40,694 nt of DNA from an uncultured Treponema sp. (lineage in GTDB: Bacteria > Spirochaetota > Spirochaetia > Treponematales > Treponemataceae). Under the pieces are notes generated by a model, which had not been told where the DNA came from, did no database searches, and saw only the letters and a program-made list of their open reading frames with translations. A program made the translations under genes and the position numbers. Below, in pieces: positions 33,798 to 40,694 of the stretch. Position 1 is the stretch's first letter. Every line of letters begins with the position of its first letter. Where the stretch lies: assembly GCA_937885175.1 (NCBI GenBank), contig CAKZZO010000068.1, positions 1 through 40,694 of the forward strand, given 5' to 3'.

Positions 33798-35002
33798 TGA
33801 CTTTTTCTTCGCTTCCGTTCATCAATCTTCTCGGTAAAAAAGGGCGTTCTTCCGCCCTTTTCGTATTTGCCATGCTTCTTTCATTCTCGCTTTTCGGAGG
33901 AGCGCTCATCCTCACGAGCCTTAAAAACGGTCTCAAATCTCTGGAACTTAGGCTTGGGGCGGACATCATCGTCGTTCCCTACGAGGCACGCACAAAAGTC
34001 AGTGCGGATACAATCCTAAATCAGGGAAATCGCACTTACTTCTACATGAGCAAATCGAATCTTGAGAAAGTCTCCGCGATTGAAGGCGTGGAGCGGGTTT
34101 CACCCCAGATTTACATGTGTTCCATGAACGCGGGCTGCTGCTCGGTCTCCCTGCAAGTGATTGGCTTCGACCCGGAAACAGATTTTACGATTCAGCCCTG
34201 GGTTCGGCAGTCTTTCCGAGAAAAGCTCGGCGACGGAGACATTCTGATTGGAAGCAAGGTCACGCTCACCGAAAACAGAAAACTCCGCTTTTTTGACAAG
34301 CTCTGGAACATAGCAGCACAACTTGAAGAGACAGGTACGGGCCTTGACAACGCAATTTTTGCCAATGTAAACACGGTTCGCTCGCTCATGACGGCAGCAG
34401 AAGAACTTGGCTATGGTTTCGTGAACGACAAATCTTCCGCGAGCAGCATGATTTCCACGATTATGGTAAAAGTTGCCGATGGCTATGACATCGACAGCAT
34501 TGCGAGCCAGATTCAGCGGAAGGTACGGAAAACACAGGCAGTGAAGGCAAAATCAATGACCTCAGGCATTTCCGACAGTCTCTCGGGCTTTTCAAAAATC
34601 ATCGGGATTCTTACTGCCGTGGTTTGGTTTCTCTGTCTTTTCATTCTTGCCGTCGTCTCCACACTTATCATCAACGAACGCAAAAAGGAATTCGCAATTC
34701 TCCGCGTTATGGGTGCAAGTCAGAAAAAGCTTTCGCATCTCGTTATGGCAGAGTCTCTTTTGGTGAACGCTGCGGGTGGTTTTTCTGGAATTCTTCTTGC
34801 ACTGCTTTTTGTCCTGCCCTTCCATACGCTGATAAAAAACGCCATCGCTCTCCCCTTTTTGTTTCCCAAATTTCCGATTGTACTTGCCTTGCTTATAACA
34901 AGCCTTGCCCTTTCAGTTCTTTTCGGCTGTCTGACAGCAAGCTACGCCGCCCACAAAATATCAAAAGTAGATACAGGGGTAATTTTGAGAGAGGGGAATT
35001 AG
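33797..35002 (+). CDS. FtsX-type ABC permease of the DUF4418 module
   Basis: 401 residues: helix about 22-42, periplasmic domain about 45-260, helices about 270-292, 315-340 and 362-388. The coupling motif is INERKKEFAILRVMGASQKKL near 290-311. The periplasmic domain has CSMNAGCCSVSLQVIGFDPETDFTIQPW near 108-135; its three closely spaced Cys may bind metal or be redox-active. The start overlaps the DUF4418 stop. An ATPase follows after 95 bases that contain two hairpins. Confidence 0.87.
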   Translation: MTFSSLPFINLLGKKGRSSALFVFAMLLSFSLFGGALILTSLKNGLKSLELRLGADIIVVPYEARTKVSADTILNQGNRTYFYMSKSNLEKVSAIEGVERVSPQIYMCSMNAGCCSVSLQVIGFDPETDFTIQPWVRQSFREKLGDGDILIGSKVTLTENRKLRFFDKLWNIAAQLEETGTGLDNAIFANVNTVRSLMTAAEELGYGFVNDKSSASSMISTIMVKVADGYDIDSIASQIQRKVRKTQAVKAKSMTSGISDSLSGFSKIIGILTAVVWFLCLFILAVVSTLIINERKKEFAILRVMGASQKKLSHLVMAESLLVNAAGGFSGILLALLFVLPFHTLIKNAIALPFLFPKFPIVLALLITSLALSVLFGCLTASYAAHKISKVDTGVILREGN

Positions 35003-35003
35003 C

Positions 35004-35017
35004 GACATCCATGTCGT
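35004..35017. repeat. Small hairpin after the FtsX permease gene
   Basis: CGACAT-cc-ATGTCG lies just after the permease stop. It could protect the upstream message end or help set unequal expression of permease and ATPase. Confidence 0.4.
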
Positions 35018-35059
35018 GACATGTTTTCATTCTGAAAACTTGCGGTCAACTATCTTTTT

Positions 35060-35083
35060 GCCGCCTCCATGCGGCACTTTTTT
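35060..35083 (+). terminator. Terminator-like hairpin directly before an ATPase ribosome site
   Basis: GCCGC (35060-35064) pairs with GCGGC (35071-35075), followed by AC and six T (35078-35083). The Shine-Dalgarno GGAG starts right after the T-run. The loop CTCCAT can also pair with TGGAG, so the element might act on both transcription and translation. Confidence 0.5.
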
Positions 35084-35097
35084 GGAGTTTAATCAAT

Positions 35098-35769
35098 ATG
35101 ATACTAAAAGCTGAGAACATTTCAAAAAAATATTATCGTCCGACCCGCACTTCTAGTCACTTTGAGGCTGTGAAATCTTTGGACTTTGAGCTTGAAAACG
35201 GCAAGGTCACTGAAATTACAGGGCGGAGCGGTAGCGGAAAAAGCACACTGCTTTACATGCTGGCAGGGCTTTTAAAGCCAAGTACAGGGAAAGTCCTTCT
35301 GGACGGAAAAGACTTGTATGGTCTCGATGACGAAGAGCTTTCCTGGCTCCGAAACCAGAAATTCGGCGTCATTCCACAGGGACAGACCGGACTTTTTGCC
35401 CTCACCGTGCTTGAAAATGTCCTTGCCCCGGCCGCGATTTACGGAGAAACAAGCTTTCTTGAAAGCCGGGCAAAAGAACTTCTTTCCCTTGTGGGAATCG
35501 CTGACCTTGCCGACGCGAAAATGACCGAGCTTTCTGGCGGCGAAATGAGGCGTATGGCCATTGCCCGCGCCCTCATCATGAATCCTGAGATTATTTTCGC
35601 AGACGAGCCGACGGACGATCTGGACGACGAAAACACTCGTGCCGTGCTGGAGTTTTTGCAAAAAACGTCAAGGATGGGAAAATCAGTGCTTCTCGTGACC
35701 CACGAAGCCAGTGCCGCCCAATACGCGGACAAAATCTACAGGATGGATGCGGGAAGTTTGACAGAATAA
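35098..35769 (+). CDS. ABC ATPase of the DUF4418 module
   Basis: 223 residues, LolD/MacB-type. Walker A GRSGSGKST near 42-50, Q loop VIPQGQTG near 92-99, signature LSGGEMRR near 142-149, Walker B IIFADEPTDDLD near 160-171 (DDLD replaces the common GNLD), H loop VTHEAS near 200. It partners the FtsX permease upstream. Expression may be tuned by the hairpin overlapping its ribosome-site region. Confidence 0.92.
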   Translation: MILKAENISKKYYRPTRTSSHFEAVKSLDFELENGKVTEITGRSGSGKSTLLYMLAGLLKPSTGKVLLDGKDLYGLDDEELSWLRNQKFGVIPQGQTGLFALTVLENVLAPAAIYGETSFLESRAKELLSLVGIADLADAKMTELSGGEMRRMAIARALIMNPEIIFADEPTDDLDDENTRAVLEFLQKTSRMGKSVLLVTHEASAAQYADKIYRMDAGSLTE

Positions 35770-35873
35770 ACTTTAGCTAGAATCACCAATCACAATTTAG
35801 TCTTCTCAATCAAAAGAAAGCAATATCAACTTTATGTTAAAAAAAGGTATTGAAAGTTATCTCAGTCTAATAT

Positions 35874-36012
35874 ATATGGGCATCTCTAGAAATCCACTAA
35901 AGTGTCTTTCTAGAGATTTCCTGCGAGTTTTAAGTCGTTGTAATATCACGACTTAAAACATCGCTCTTTCAGAGTTATCTCTAAAAATTGCAATTTTTAG
36001 AGATTCCCATAT
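35874..36012. repeat. MITE-like palindrome-rich element
   Basis: The ends ATATGGGCATCTCTAGAAAT (from 35874) and, inverted, ATATGGGAATCTCTAAAAAT (to 36012) differ at two positions. Inside: ATCTCTAGAAA/TTTCTAGAGAT (35882-35892/35907-35917), GTTTTAAGTCG/CGACTTAAAAC (35927-35937/35949-35959), and a perfect 28-bp palindrome with arms ATCTCTAAAAATTG (35977-36004). TAT lies on both sides and may be a target duplication. No coding frame is present. It fits a miniature inverted-repeat element; it might also act as a terminator. The rest of the 35770-36168 gap holds only AT-rich sequence and the next promoter. Confidence 0.55.
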
Positions 36013-36096
36013 TATTTTTATCTAATTTTAAGATACTATAAGACGAATTTTTTTTTATGGATTTCATTTTTCTTTTTTGGTAAATTCAGCAGTTTT

Positions 36097-36129
36097 GGCA
36101 TTTACAATACGGCATTTACCGATTATCAT
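36097..36129 (+). promoter_or_regulatory. Promoter and direct repeats of the second flavoprotein gene
   Basis: TTTACA (36101-36106), 17 bp, TATCAT (36124-36129). GGCATTTAC occurs at 36097-36105 and 36111-36119, a 14-bp period covering the -35 region, so a regulator could bind here. Confidence 0.4.
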
Positions 36130-36168
36130 TTAAATACTATTTCACTAAAATAGAGAAGAGAACAAAAT

Positions 36169-37634
36169 ATGAAACAGAGAGTTTTTCTTACCGCTTTGCT
36201 AGCGATTTTTTTGACTATCCCCCTTGTATCCTGCAAAAAGAAATCCGCTGAATCGGAGTCTGTTGCCATTCCTGTTCTGCCTGATGAAAACTGCGATATT
36301 GCCATTATTGGTGCAGGTGGTGCTGGTCTTGTTGCCGCTACGGAAGCCGCAAGCAAAGGCGCAAAGGTTATCGTCCTTGAAAAAATGAGCATTGTGGGCG
36401 GGAACTCCAATTTTTCTACAGGCGGAATCAGTGCATCCTACACAAAAGAACAGGCTCGTCTCCATATTGATGATTCTCCCGATTTGTTCTATGACGACAC
36501 CATGAAAGGCGGATATTATCTGAATGACCCGTCTTTGGTACATACGCTTGTTGATAAATCTCCCGCAATTGTTGACTGGCTGCAGTCTGACTTAATCGGT
36601 GCAGACTTGACGGATGTGGGAATTTTTGGCGGAGCAACAAAAAAACGCATTCATCGTCCAAAGGGCGGCGAGGCCATCGGTGAACATTTGATTCCCCTGC
36701 TCCACAAAGCCGCAGAAAAAAATGGCGCTGATATCCGCCTGAACAACAAGGCAATTGATATTCTGAACGAAGGCGGAAAAGCATCTGGCGTAAAGGTAAG
36801 CACAAAAGAAGGCGAATACACCCTGCATGCAAAAGCCCTTATCATTGCAACTGGCGGTTTTGGCGCAAATCCCGAAATGATTCAGCTCTACAACCCTAGC
36901 CTTGTAGGCTTTGGCACGACAAACCATGCGGGTGCAACGGGTGATGCCTTTAAGATGGTGGAAAAATTTGATGCCGCTCTGGTACAGATGACACAAATTC
37001 AAACCCACCCCACGGTGGCAAAGGGTACAAATTGTATGATTACTGAAGCCGTCAGCGGAAATGGTGCTATTCTTGTAAATCAGTATGGCGAACGCTTTGT
37101 AAACGAAATGGAAACCCGTGACGTTATTTCTGCCAGTATTCTTTCTCAGCCTGGAAAGACCGCATTTTTGGTCTTTGATGACGGCATCCGTAAATCCCTC
37201 AAAGCCATTGAAAATTACGCAAAAAAAGGCTTGCTTATCGAAGGTTCTGACATTTCCAGTCTGGCAGAAAAAATGCGCATTCCGATTCGTGCCTTGCAGA
37301 AAACAATCGAAGACTACAATCGCTATGTCGTAGAAAAAAATGACGAGGTCTTCCACCGACAGCATCCAGCCTTGACCGTCAGTTGATAATACCACCTTTC
37401 TATGCAGTAGAATGTGCCCCGGCAATTCACCACACCATGGGTGGCTTAAAAATCAATTCGCAGGCAGAAGTGCAGAATACAAAAGGTGCGTCCATCCCTG
37501 GTCTCTATGCCGCTGGTGAAGTAACGGGCGGCGTGCACGGCGGAAACCGTCTTGGTGGCAATGCCGTTGCAGATTACTGTGTCTTTGGTAAAATTGCCGC
37601 AGATTCTGCGCTGGCATATATCGCCACAAAATAA
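36169..37634 (+). pseudogene. Second exported FAD reductase (fumarate reductase family), frameshifted
   Basis: The first frame (36169-37386) gives a lipoprotein (LVSC, Cys 22) without FMN_bind domain. It then shows IIGAGGAGLVAATE, IQTHPT and NEMETRDV, closely similar to the flavoprotein at 31486. It ends early at TGA 37384-37386. The missing C-terminus continues in another frame: from about 37350, LPPTASSLDRQLIIPPFYAVE leads into AIHHTMGGLKIN and GGVHGGNRLGGNA, to TAA at 37632-37634. One lost base (or two gained) near 37346-37352 explains it. The two C-terminal active-site residues (His pair, Arg) are thus outside the first frame. It is either a recent pseudogene or a sequencing error; intact, it would be a 488-residue enzyme. 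An FMN donor would have to be a separate protein. Confidence 0.85.
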
Positions 37635-37637
37635 GCC

Positions 37638-38978
37638 CTATTTCCGCACCAAGGTTCGACCCATTTTCTTATAATACATGAAGCATAGGATAATGCCAAA
37701 AATCGTTGCCGTAGGCGCAGCGAGTCCCACTCCCGTAAGGCTTGCTTCGGGGCGAATGCTCATCAGATAAGACATGGGCAGACGAATCAGAAACGTTTGC
37801 AATAAGCCCTGCACCATGACAAAAAGGGATTTTGAGTGCCCGTTAAAATAGCCTAGGTAACTGAACAAAATGCAGGTGACGATTGCTTCTGGTGAAAATC
37901 CCCGTAAGAATTCAAAGGCACGGGCAATAACTGCTTTGTCCGTGGTAAAAAGGCGGGCAAGATAGTCGCCGAAAAAGAAAATCGCAAGCATGATAAAAAA
38001 GCCGATACCCGCACCCAAAGCCTGCCCGCAAAGCATACCAGACCGGGCGCGTTTTTCGTTTCCTGCACCTACATTCTGCGACACAAAGGGGGCCATACTT
38101 TGCATGAGTGCACCAGGAATAAGCATGATGAACATTTGTATTTTCTGAGCAACACCATAGCCACTGGATGCGTCCAAGCCCAAACGGTTCACAAAGGCGC
38201 AGAGGGCAAGGAAACTGAAATTGGTCAAAAAGCCCTGTACCGTAAGGGGCATACCCAGGCGGACAAAGCGTGGAACTTCGCTGCCAAAATTGAAATATTG
38301 CTTTTGGAATGAAAAGGCCATCTTCTTGCGGCGGATAATCCAAAGTGAAAGAAGGACGCTCACAGCCTGAGCCACAACCGTTGCAATGGCCGCTCCTGCC
38401 ACATTCATCTTTAGCCCCGCAACCAGCACTAGGTCACCAATCATGTTTACCACGCTGGCAATGGCTACAAAAATGAGGGGTGTATTTGAGTCGCCCATGC
38501 CCCGCAACATGGCACTGATAAAATTGTAAAAAGTGATAAAGATAAAACCTGCGCCACAAATGCGGATGTACTGCACCGTCAAATCCACCGCTTCTGCAGG
38601 AGTCTGCATGGCAATGGCGAGTGGACGTGCAAAAATGACGATTCCCACCGTAAGCAAAAGGGAGAGTGTAAGAAAAAAAGCCACTGCGTTTCCAATCAGT
38701 TTGTTCACCTGTTCATAGCGTTTGGCCCCGATATACTGTCCCATCAAAACCGTCACGCCCATGGTTATGGCATTCAGCAGCATTGTAAAAAGATTCATCA
38801 CATTGCCGCCAACCGCAACACCGCTGATTCCCGCCGTCGTACCAAACTGCCCCACAATTACCATGTCCACTGCGCCATAGAGTGACTGGAGCACCAGCGA
38901 AAACAAAATGGGCAGCATAAAAGAAATGAGTTTAGAAAAAATCGGCCCCTGAGTAAAATCCTGCTTATCGTTTATCAT
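37638..38978 (-). CDS. MATE-family multidrug/metabolite exporter
   Basis: 446 residues with about twelve membrane helices in two similar halves (MatE, MatE). Helix 1 has FMLPILFSLVLQSLYGAVDMVIVGQFG near 19-45. Further features are GVTVLMGQYIGAKRYEQVN near 80-98, MLRGMGDSNTPLIF near 160-173, and the second-half PFVSQNVGAGNEKRARSG near 295-312. It uses an H+ or Na+ gradient to export cationic compounds. Its end converges on the flavoprotein remnant with three bases between. TACACT lies seven bases before the ATG, predicting a leaderless transcript. Confidence 0.93.
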   Translation of the reverse strand: MINDKQDFTQGPIFSKLISFMLPILFSLVLQSLYGAVDMVIVGQFGTTAGISGVAVGGNVMNLFTMLLNAITMGVTVLMGQYIGAKRYEQVNKLIGNAVAFFLTLSLLLTVGIVIFARPLAIAMQTPAEAVDLTVQYIRICGAGFIFITFYNFISAMLRGMGDSNTPLIFVAIASVVNMIGDLVLVAGLKMNVAGAAIATVVAQAVSVLLSLWIIRRKKMAFSFQKQYFNFGSEVPRFVRLGMPLTVQGFLTNFSFLALCAFVNRLGLDASSGYGVAQKIQMFIMLIPGALMQSMAPFVSQNVGAGNEKRARSGMLCGQALGAGIGFFIMLAIFFFGDYLARLFTTDKAVIARAFEFLRGFSPEAIVTCILFSYLGYFNGHSKSLFVMVQGLLQTFLIRLPMSYLMSIRPEASLTGVGLAAPTATIFGIILCFMYYKKMGRTLVRK

Positions 38979-38985
38979 AAGAAGG

Positions 38986-39014
38986 AGTGTAGCAAAAAAA
39001 AGAGAAAAAATCTA
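38986..39014 (-). promoter_or_regulatory. MATE gene promoter; likely leaderless
   Basis: On -: TAGATT (39014-39009), 17 bp, TACACT (38991-38986), then seven bases to ATG 38978. No Shine-Dalgarno is seen. The -35 is weak. Confidence 0.4.
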
Positions 39015-39026
39015 TTTTTAAGGAAA

Positions 39027-40265
39027 TTACTTTGCAGACAATGAAGCTCGCATGCCGGAACGCTTATGAACTAATTCTGGTGATTTTATGAGCTTTTCGG
39101 TTTCTCTTACACGGTCTTTGAGGATAGTGCAGAGAACAGAACGTCTTTCAGGAGTGATGTTTTGATTTTTCAATAAAATATCAGAATAATACCGTTCAAT
39201 TCCTGTAAGATTCTCAAAAGGTAAATCCTTGCAGTATTTTGAGCATGGAAGTTTCTTTATTTGCTCCTGATGATTTTTTGCGAATGGCTTTGATTTTATC
39301 TTGTAAGCTTGTGTCGCAAGACCTGAAAGTAAAAGCCGTTCATGAACATCATGAAACATAGAAGTTCCTGTGTCAAATACAGGTGCAAGCCCAATCCATT
39401 CAAGTGTGTCTGCCTTTCTGATAAAACCAAAATTATTGAAATGCCTGTCTGAATTCGCAACGATGCTGTCTACGACAAACATCTGGCAAAGCTGTTTTTC
39501 GATTTCAGGAATGTTCTTCATGCCGGCTTTCTCGCAGCATTGTAAAAGATGCTGGTATTCTGAGACATTGTTTTCTTTTTTAAGTATGTTCCTGATATGC
39601 CAGGCACTTATAAGTTCGGTTTCTGTGGTAATGAAATCCTTGCAGGCAGAGTAATAGCGTTCTTCATGCTCTGCTATCGAGTATTCAACATGAGGAATAT
39701 TGAGAGCCTTGCAAATTTCTGACGCCAAAACTTCATTGAATGGTTCCTGCTGATAAGGACCGCTTCCGCCTTTCAGCAAAGCGCGCTCACCATCATCGAT
39801 AATCCATTTTTTCTTCAGCCAGCCGTCAGATGTGTTGTCCGGGGAAATCAAACTCAGGGAAGAAATGTCCTGAACATCAAGCGTTCCGAAAAGTGCCTTT
39901 CCCACATCCTCTGAAAAATCATTCTCAAAAAAGTTTACGTCTTTCCATTTGAGGTCGCTTGCAAAGGGTTTTGCCCAGTACTGGTCGGAAAGGCTTAATC
40001 CTAATGATTTCGTCACTAATTGTTCCGTGGTGACATTTCCCAGAAGCTCAAGTGCATCACGCAGGTTCTGACGACTTGCAGGAATGGCACGGTTTTTCCA
40101 CCATGTGCGGAACTGCTGCCTTTGAGATACGCCACGCTCATAATCCTTAAAGACACCGACCGGAAGATGAGGTTCGTTCACTATGTTCACTATGTCGGTA
40201 ATTTCGTCTTCCTCGATTTTGAAGTTGAGAACCTGAATGTCTTTGTGGCAGAGCGTATAAATCAT
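39027..40265 (-). CDS. HipA-like serine/threonine kinase without HipB partner
   Basis: 412 residues. The C-terminal half is a HipA_C-type kinase. LLKGGSGPYQQEPFNEVLASEICKAL near 163-187 is the ATP-loop/Glu helix. SIVANSDRHFNNFGFI near 267-282 is the catalytic loop (D273, N278), and LAPVFDTGTSM near 293-303 carries the metal Asp 298. The N-terminal 150 residues differ from E. coli HipA and include GLSLSDQYWAKPF. HipA toxins phosphorylate a translation factor or tRNA synthetase and cause dormancy. No HTH antitoxin gene lies next to it, so it may be a stand-alone member. AGGGGA lies five bases before ATG. The promoter is TTACAG-16 bp-TATAAT. Confidence 0.85.
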   Translation of the reverse strand: MIYTLCHKDIQVLNFKIEEDEITDIVNIVNEPHLPVGVFKDYERGVSQRQQFRTWWKNRAIPASRQNLRDALELLGNVTTEQLVTKSLGLSLSDQYWAKPFASDLKWKDVNFFENDFSEDVGKALFGTLDVQDISSLSLISPDNTSDGWLKKKWIIDDGERALLKGGSGPYQQEPFNEVLASEICKALNIPHVEYSIAEHEERYYSACKDFITTETELISAWHIRNILKKENNVSEYQHLLQCCEKAGMKNIPEIEKQLCQMFVVDSIVANSDRHFNNFGFIRKADTLEWIGLAPVFDTGTSMFHDVHERLLLSGLATQAYKIKSKPFAKNHQEQIKKLPCSKYCKDLPFENLTGIERYYSDILLKNQNITPERRSVLCTILKDRVRETEKLIKSPELVHKRSGMRASLSAK

Positions 40266-40281
40266 TTTTTCCCCTACGCTT

Positions 40282-40309
40282 ATTATATCACAGCATTTCC
40301 TTTCTGTAA
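40282..40309 (-). promoter_or_regulatory. Promoter of the HipA-like gene
   Basis: On -: TTACAG (40309-40304), 16 bp, TATAAT (40287-40282), followed by a leader with GGGG (40274-40271) and the ATG at 40265. Confidence 0.55.
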
Positions 40310-40364
40310 CCTAGCTGATTCTTTGCGAAAATGGCAGGTTGAATGTCACTGTGGGGGAAACAAT

Positions 40365-40646
40365 ATGTTTTTTGAGGACTGGGCAACGCATAAGAAAGAA
40401 TCAATCTCAAAAGCTATTCTCTGGGAATACAATACCATGTCAGAAACATGGGATTGGAATGTTATGTCGAAAACGGTAGTTGCCTGTTTCATAGAAAGAA
40501 GAAGATACGAAGACTATCATGCCATGTTCCAGCTGTACGGCGGGATTAGGAATGTAAAAGAAATCATCAAGAGCATTCCCCATCTAAACAAAAAGGGCAT
40601 GAACTGGTACCGCGTTCTTTTCAATCTGAAAACGAGGAGGGCATGA
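40365..40646 (+). CDS. Small DUF6922-like protein
   Basis: 93 residues: ISKAILWEYNTMSETWDWNVMSKTVVACFIERRRYEDYHAMFQLYGGIRNVKEIIKSIPHLNKKGMNWYRVLFNL. The pattern (f-WE/D near a W, 'TV...viERg', 'LYG....ik..i...l....l.f...f' ) is that of DUF6922-type proteins, which often precede nucleotidyltransferase-type toxins (AbiEii-like) as the first gene of a pair. I start at ATG 40365, where GGGGGAAA precedes; the open frame reaches back to 40020 but only as the shadow of the HipA gene. It is divergent from the HipA-like gene. Its end has GAGGAGGGC and an ATGA overlap, the set-up for a coupled next gene. Confidence 0.6.
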   Translation: MFFEDWATHKKESISKAILWEYNTMSETWDWNVMSKTVVACFIERRRYEDYHAMFQLYGGIRNVKEIIKSIPHLNKKGMNWYRVLFNLKTRRA

Positions 40647-40694
40647 TAAAAAGGTAAACGAACAAGCGGTAATGTGATACGCTGAAGCGATTCA

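Noticed and set aside
35882..36004. CRISPR-like repeats
   Set aside because: The repeats are inverted palindromes without regular spacers, and no cas genes are present.
40020..40364. Long + frame ahead of the DUF6922-like protein
   Set aside because: It is antisense to the HipA-like gene; the family match and ribosome site start at 40365.

Overview
The window looks like chromosome from a spirochaete of the Treponema type. Evidence: an FTR1 permease followed by a Tp34/P19-like periplasmic protein (a pair known from Treponema pallidum), a proS gene followed by a treponeme-style exported protein, short A-rich leaders, and lipoboxes of spirochaetal style. This placement is inferred from gene content, since no 16S gene or other marker lies here. 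No rRNA, tRNA or CRISPR array was seen.

Layout. (1) 1-2787 is an AT-rich accessory patch. It begins with an htpG fragment cut off at about 240, then a putative structured RNA (about 283-350) directly upstream of an Abi_2/AbiF-type HEPN protein, an XRE repressor, an unknown lipoprotein and an 85-residue unknown. (2) 2841-14963 is core-like: VanZ family, proS, an exported protein, a GerMN protein, sbcD-sbcC, and a large hybrid histidine kinase with two receiver domains. (3) 15035-19172 is one operon: a UROD/MtaA-like protein with a likely zinc site, followed by a cystine-type amino-acid ABC transporter (binding protein, two permeases, ATPase). (4) 19230-21775 is a complete controller-protein restriction-modification cassette: cytosine-5 methyltransferase on +, zinc-knuckle HNH-like endonuclease and C protein on -, with related operator sequences at both promoters. 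(5) 21814-24790 has a Cys/Met PLP enzyme, a heavy-metal chaperone, a GC-rich repeat and two transposase remnants. The ISAs1-like remnant still has 16-bp terminal inverted repeats and has truncated an IS4-like one.

(6) 24809-37634 is an iron/redox locus: FTR1, P19/Tp34, DUF2318, two FtsX permeases and an ABC ATPase (the Campylobacter p19-type layout). It is extended by an exported FMN+FAD lipoprotein reductase, a DUF4418 protein with a second FtsX permease and ATPase, and a second, frameshifted FAD reductase. Between the last two lies a roughly 139-bp element rich in perfect palindromes. (7) 37638-40694 has a MATE exporter, a HipA-like kinase without HipB, and a small divergent DUF6922-like protein.

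How it fits together. The iron locus probably binds periplasmic Fe, changes its redox state through flavoproteins and moves it inward. The 15-19 kb operon probably imports and processes a sulfur or methylated amino-acid compound. Defence genes (AbiF-like, R-M, perhaps HipA) sit in AT-rich patches between core genes. Six genes have a good -10 box only 6-8 nt before the start codon, which suggests leaderless transcripts. The strongest candidate for a little-described system is the structured RNA plus HEPN AbiF-like pair at 283-1080, followed by the enlarged P19 iron locus with exported flavin reductases.
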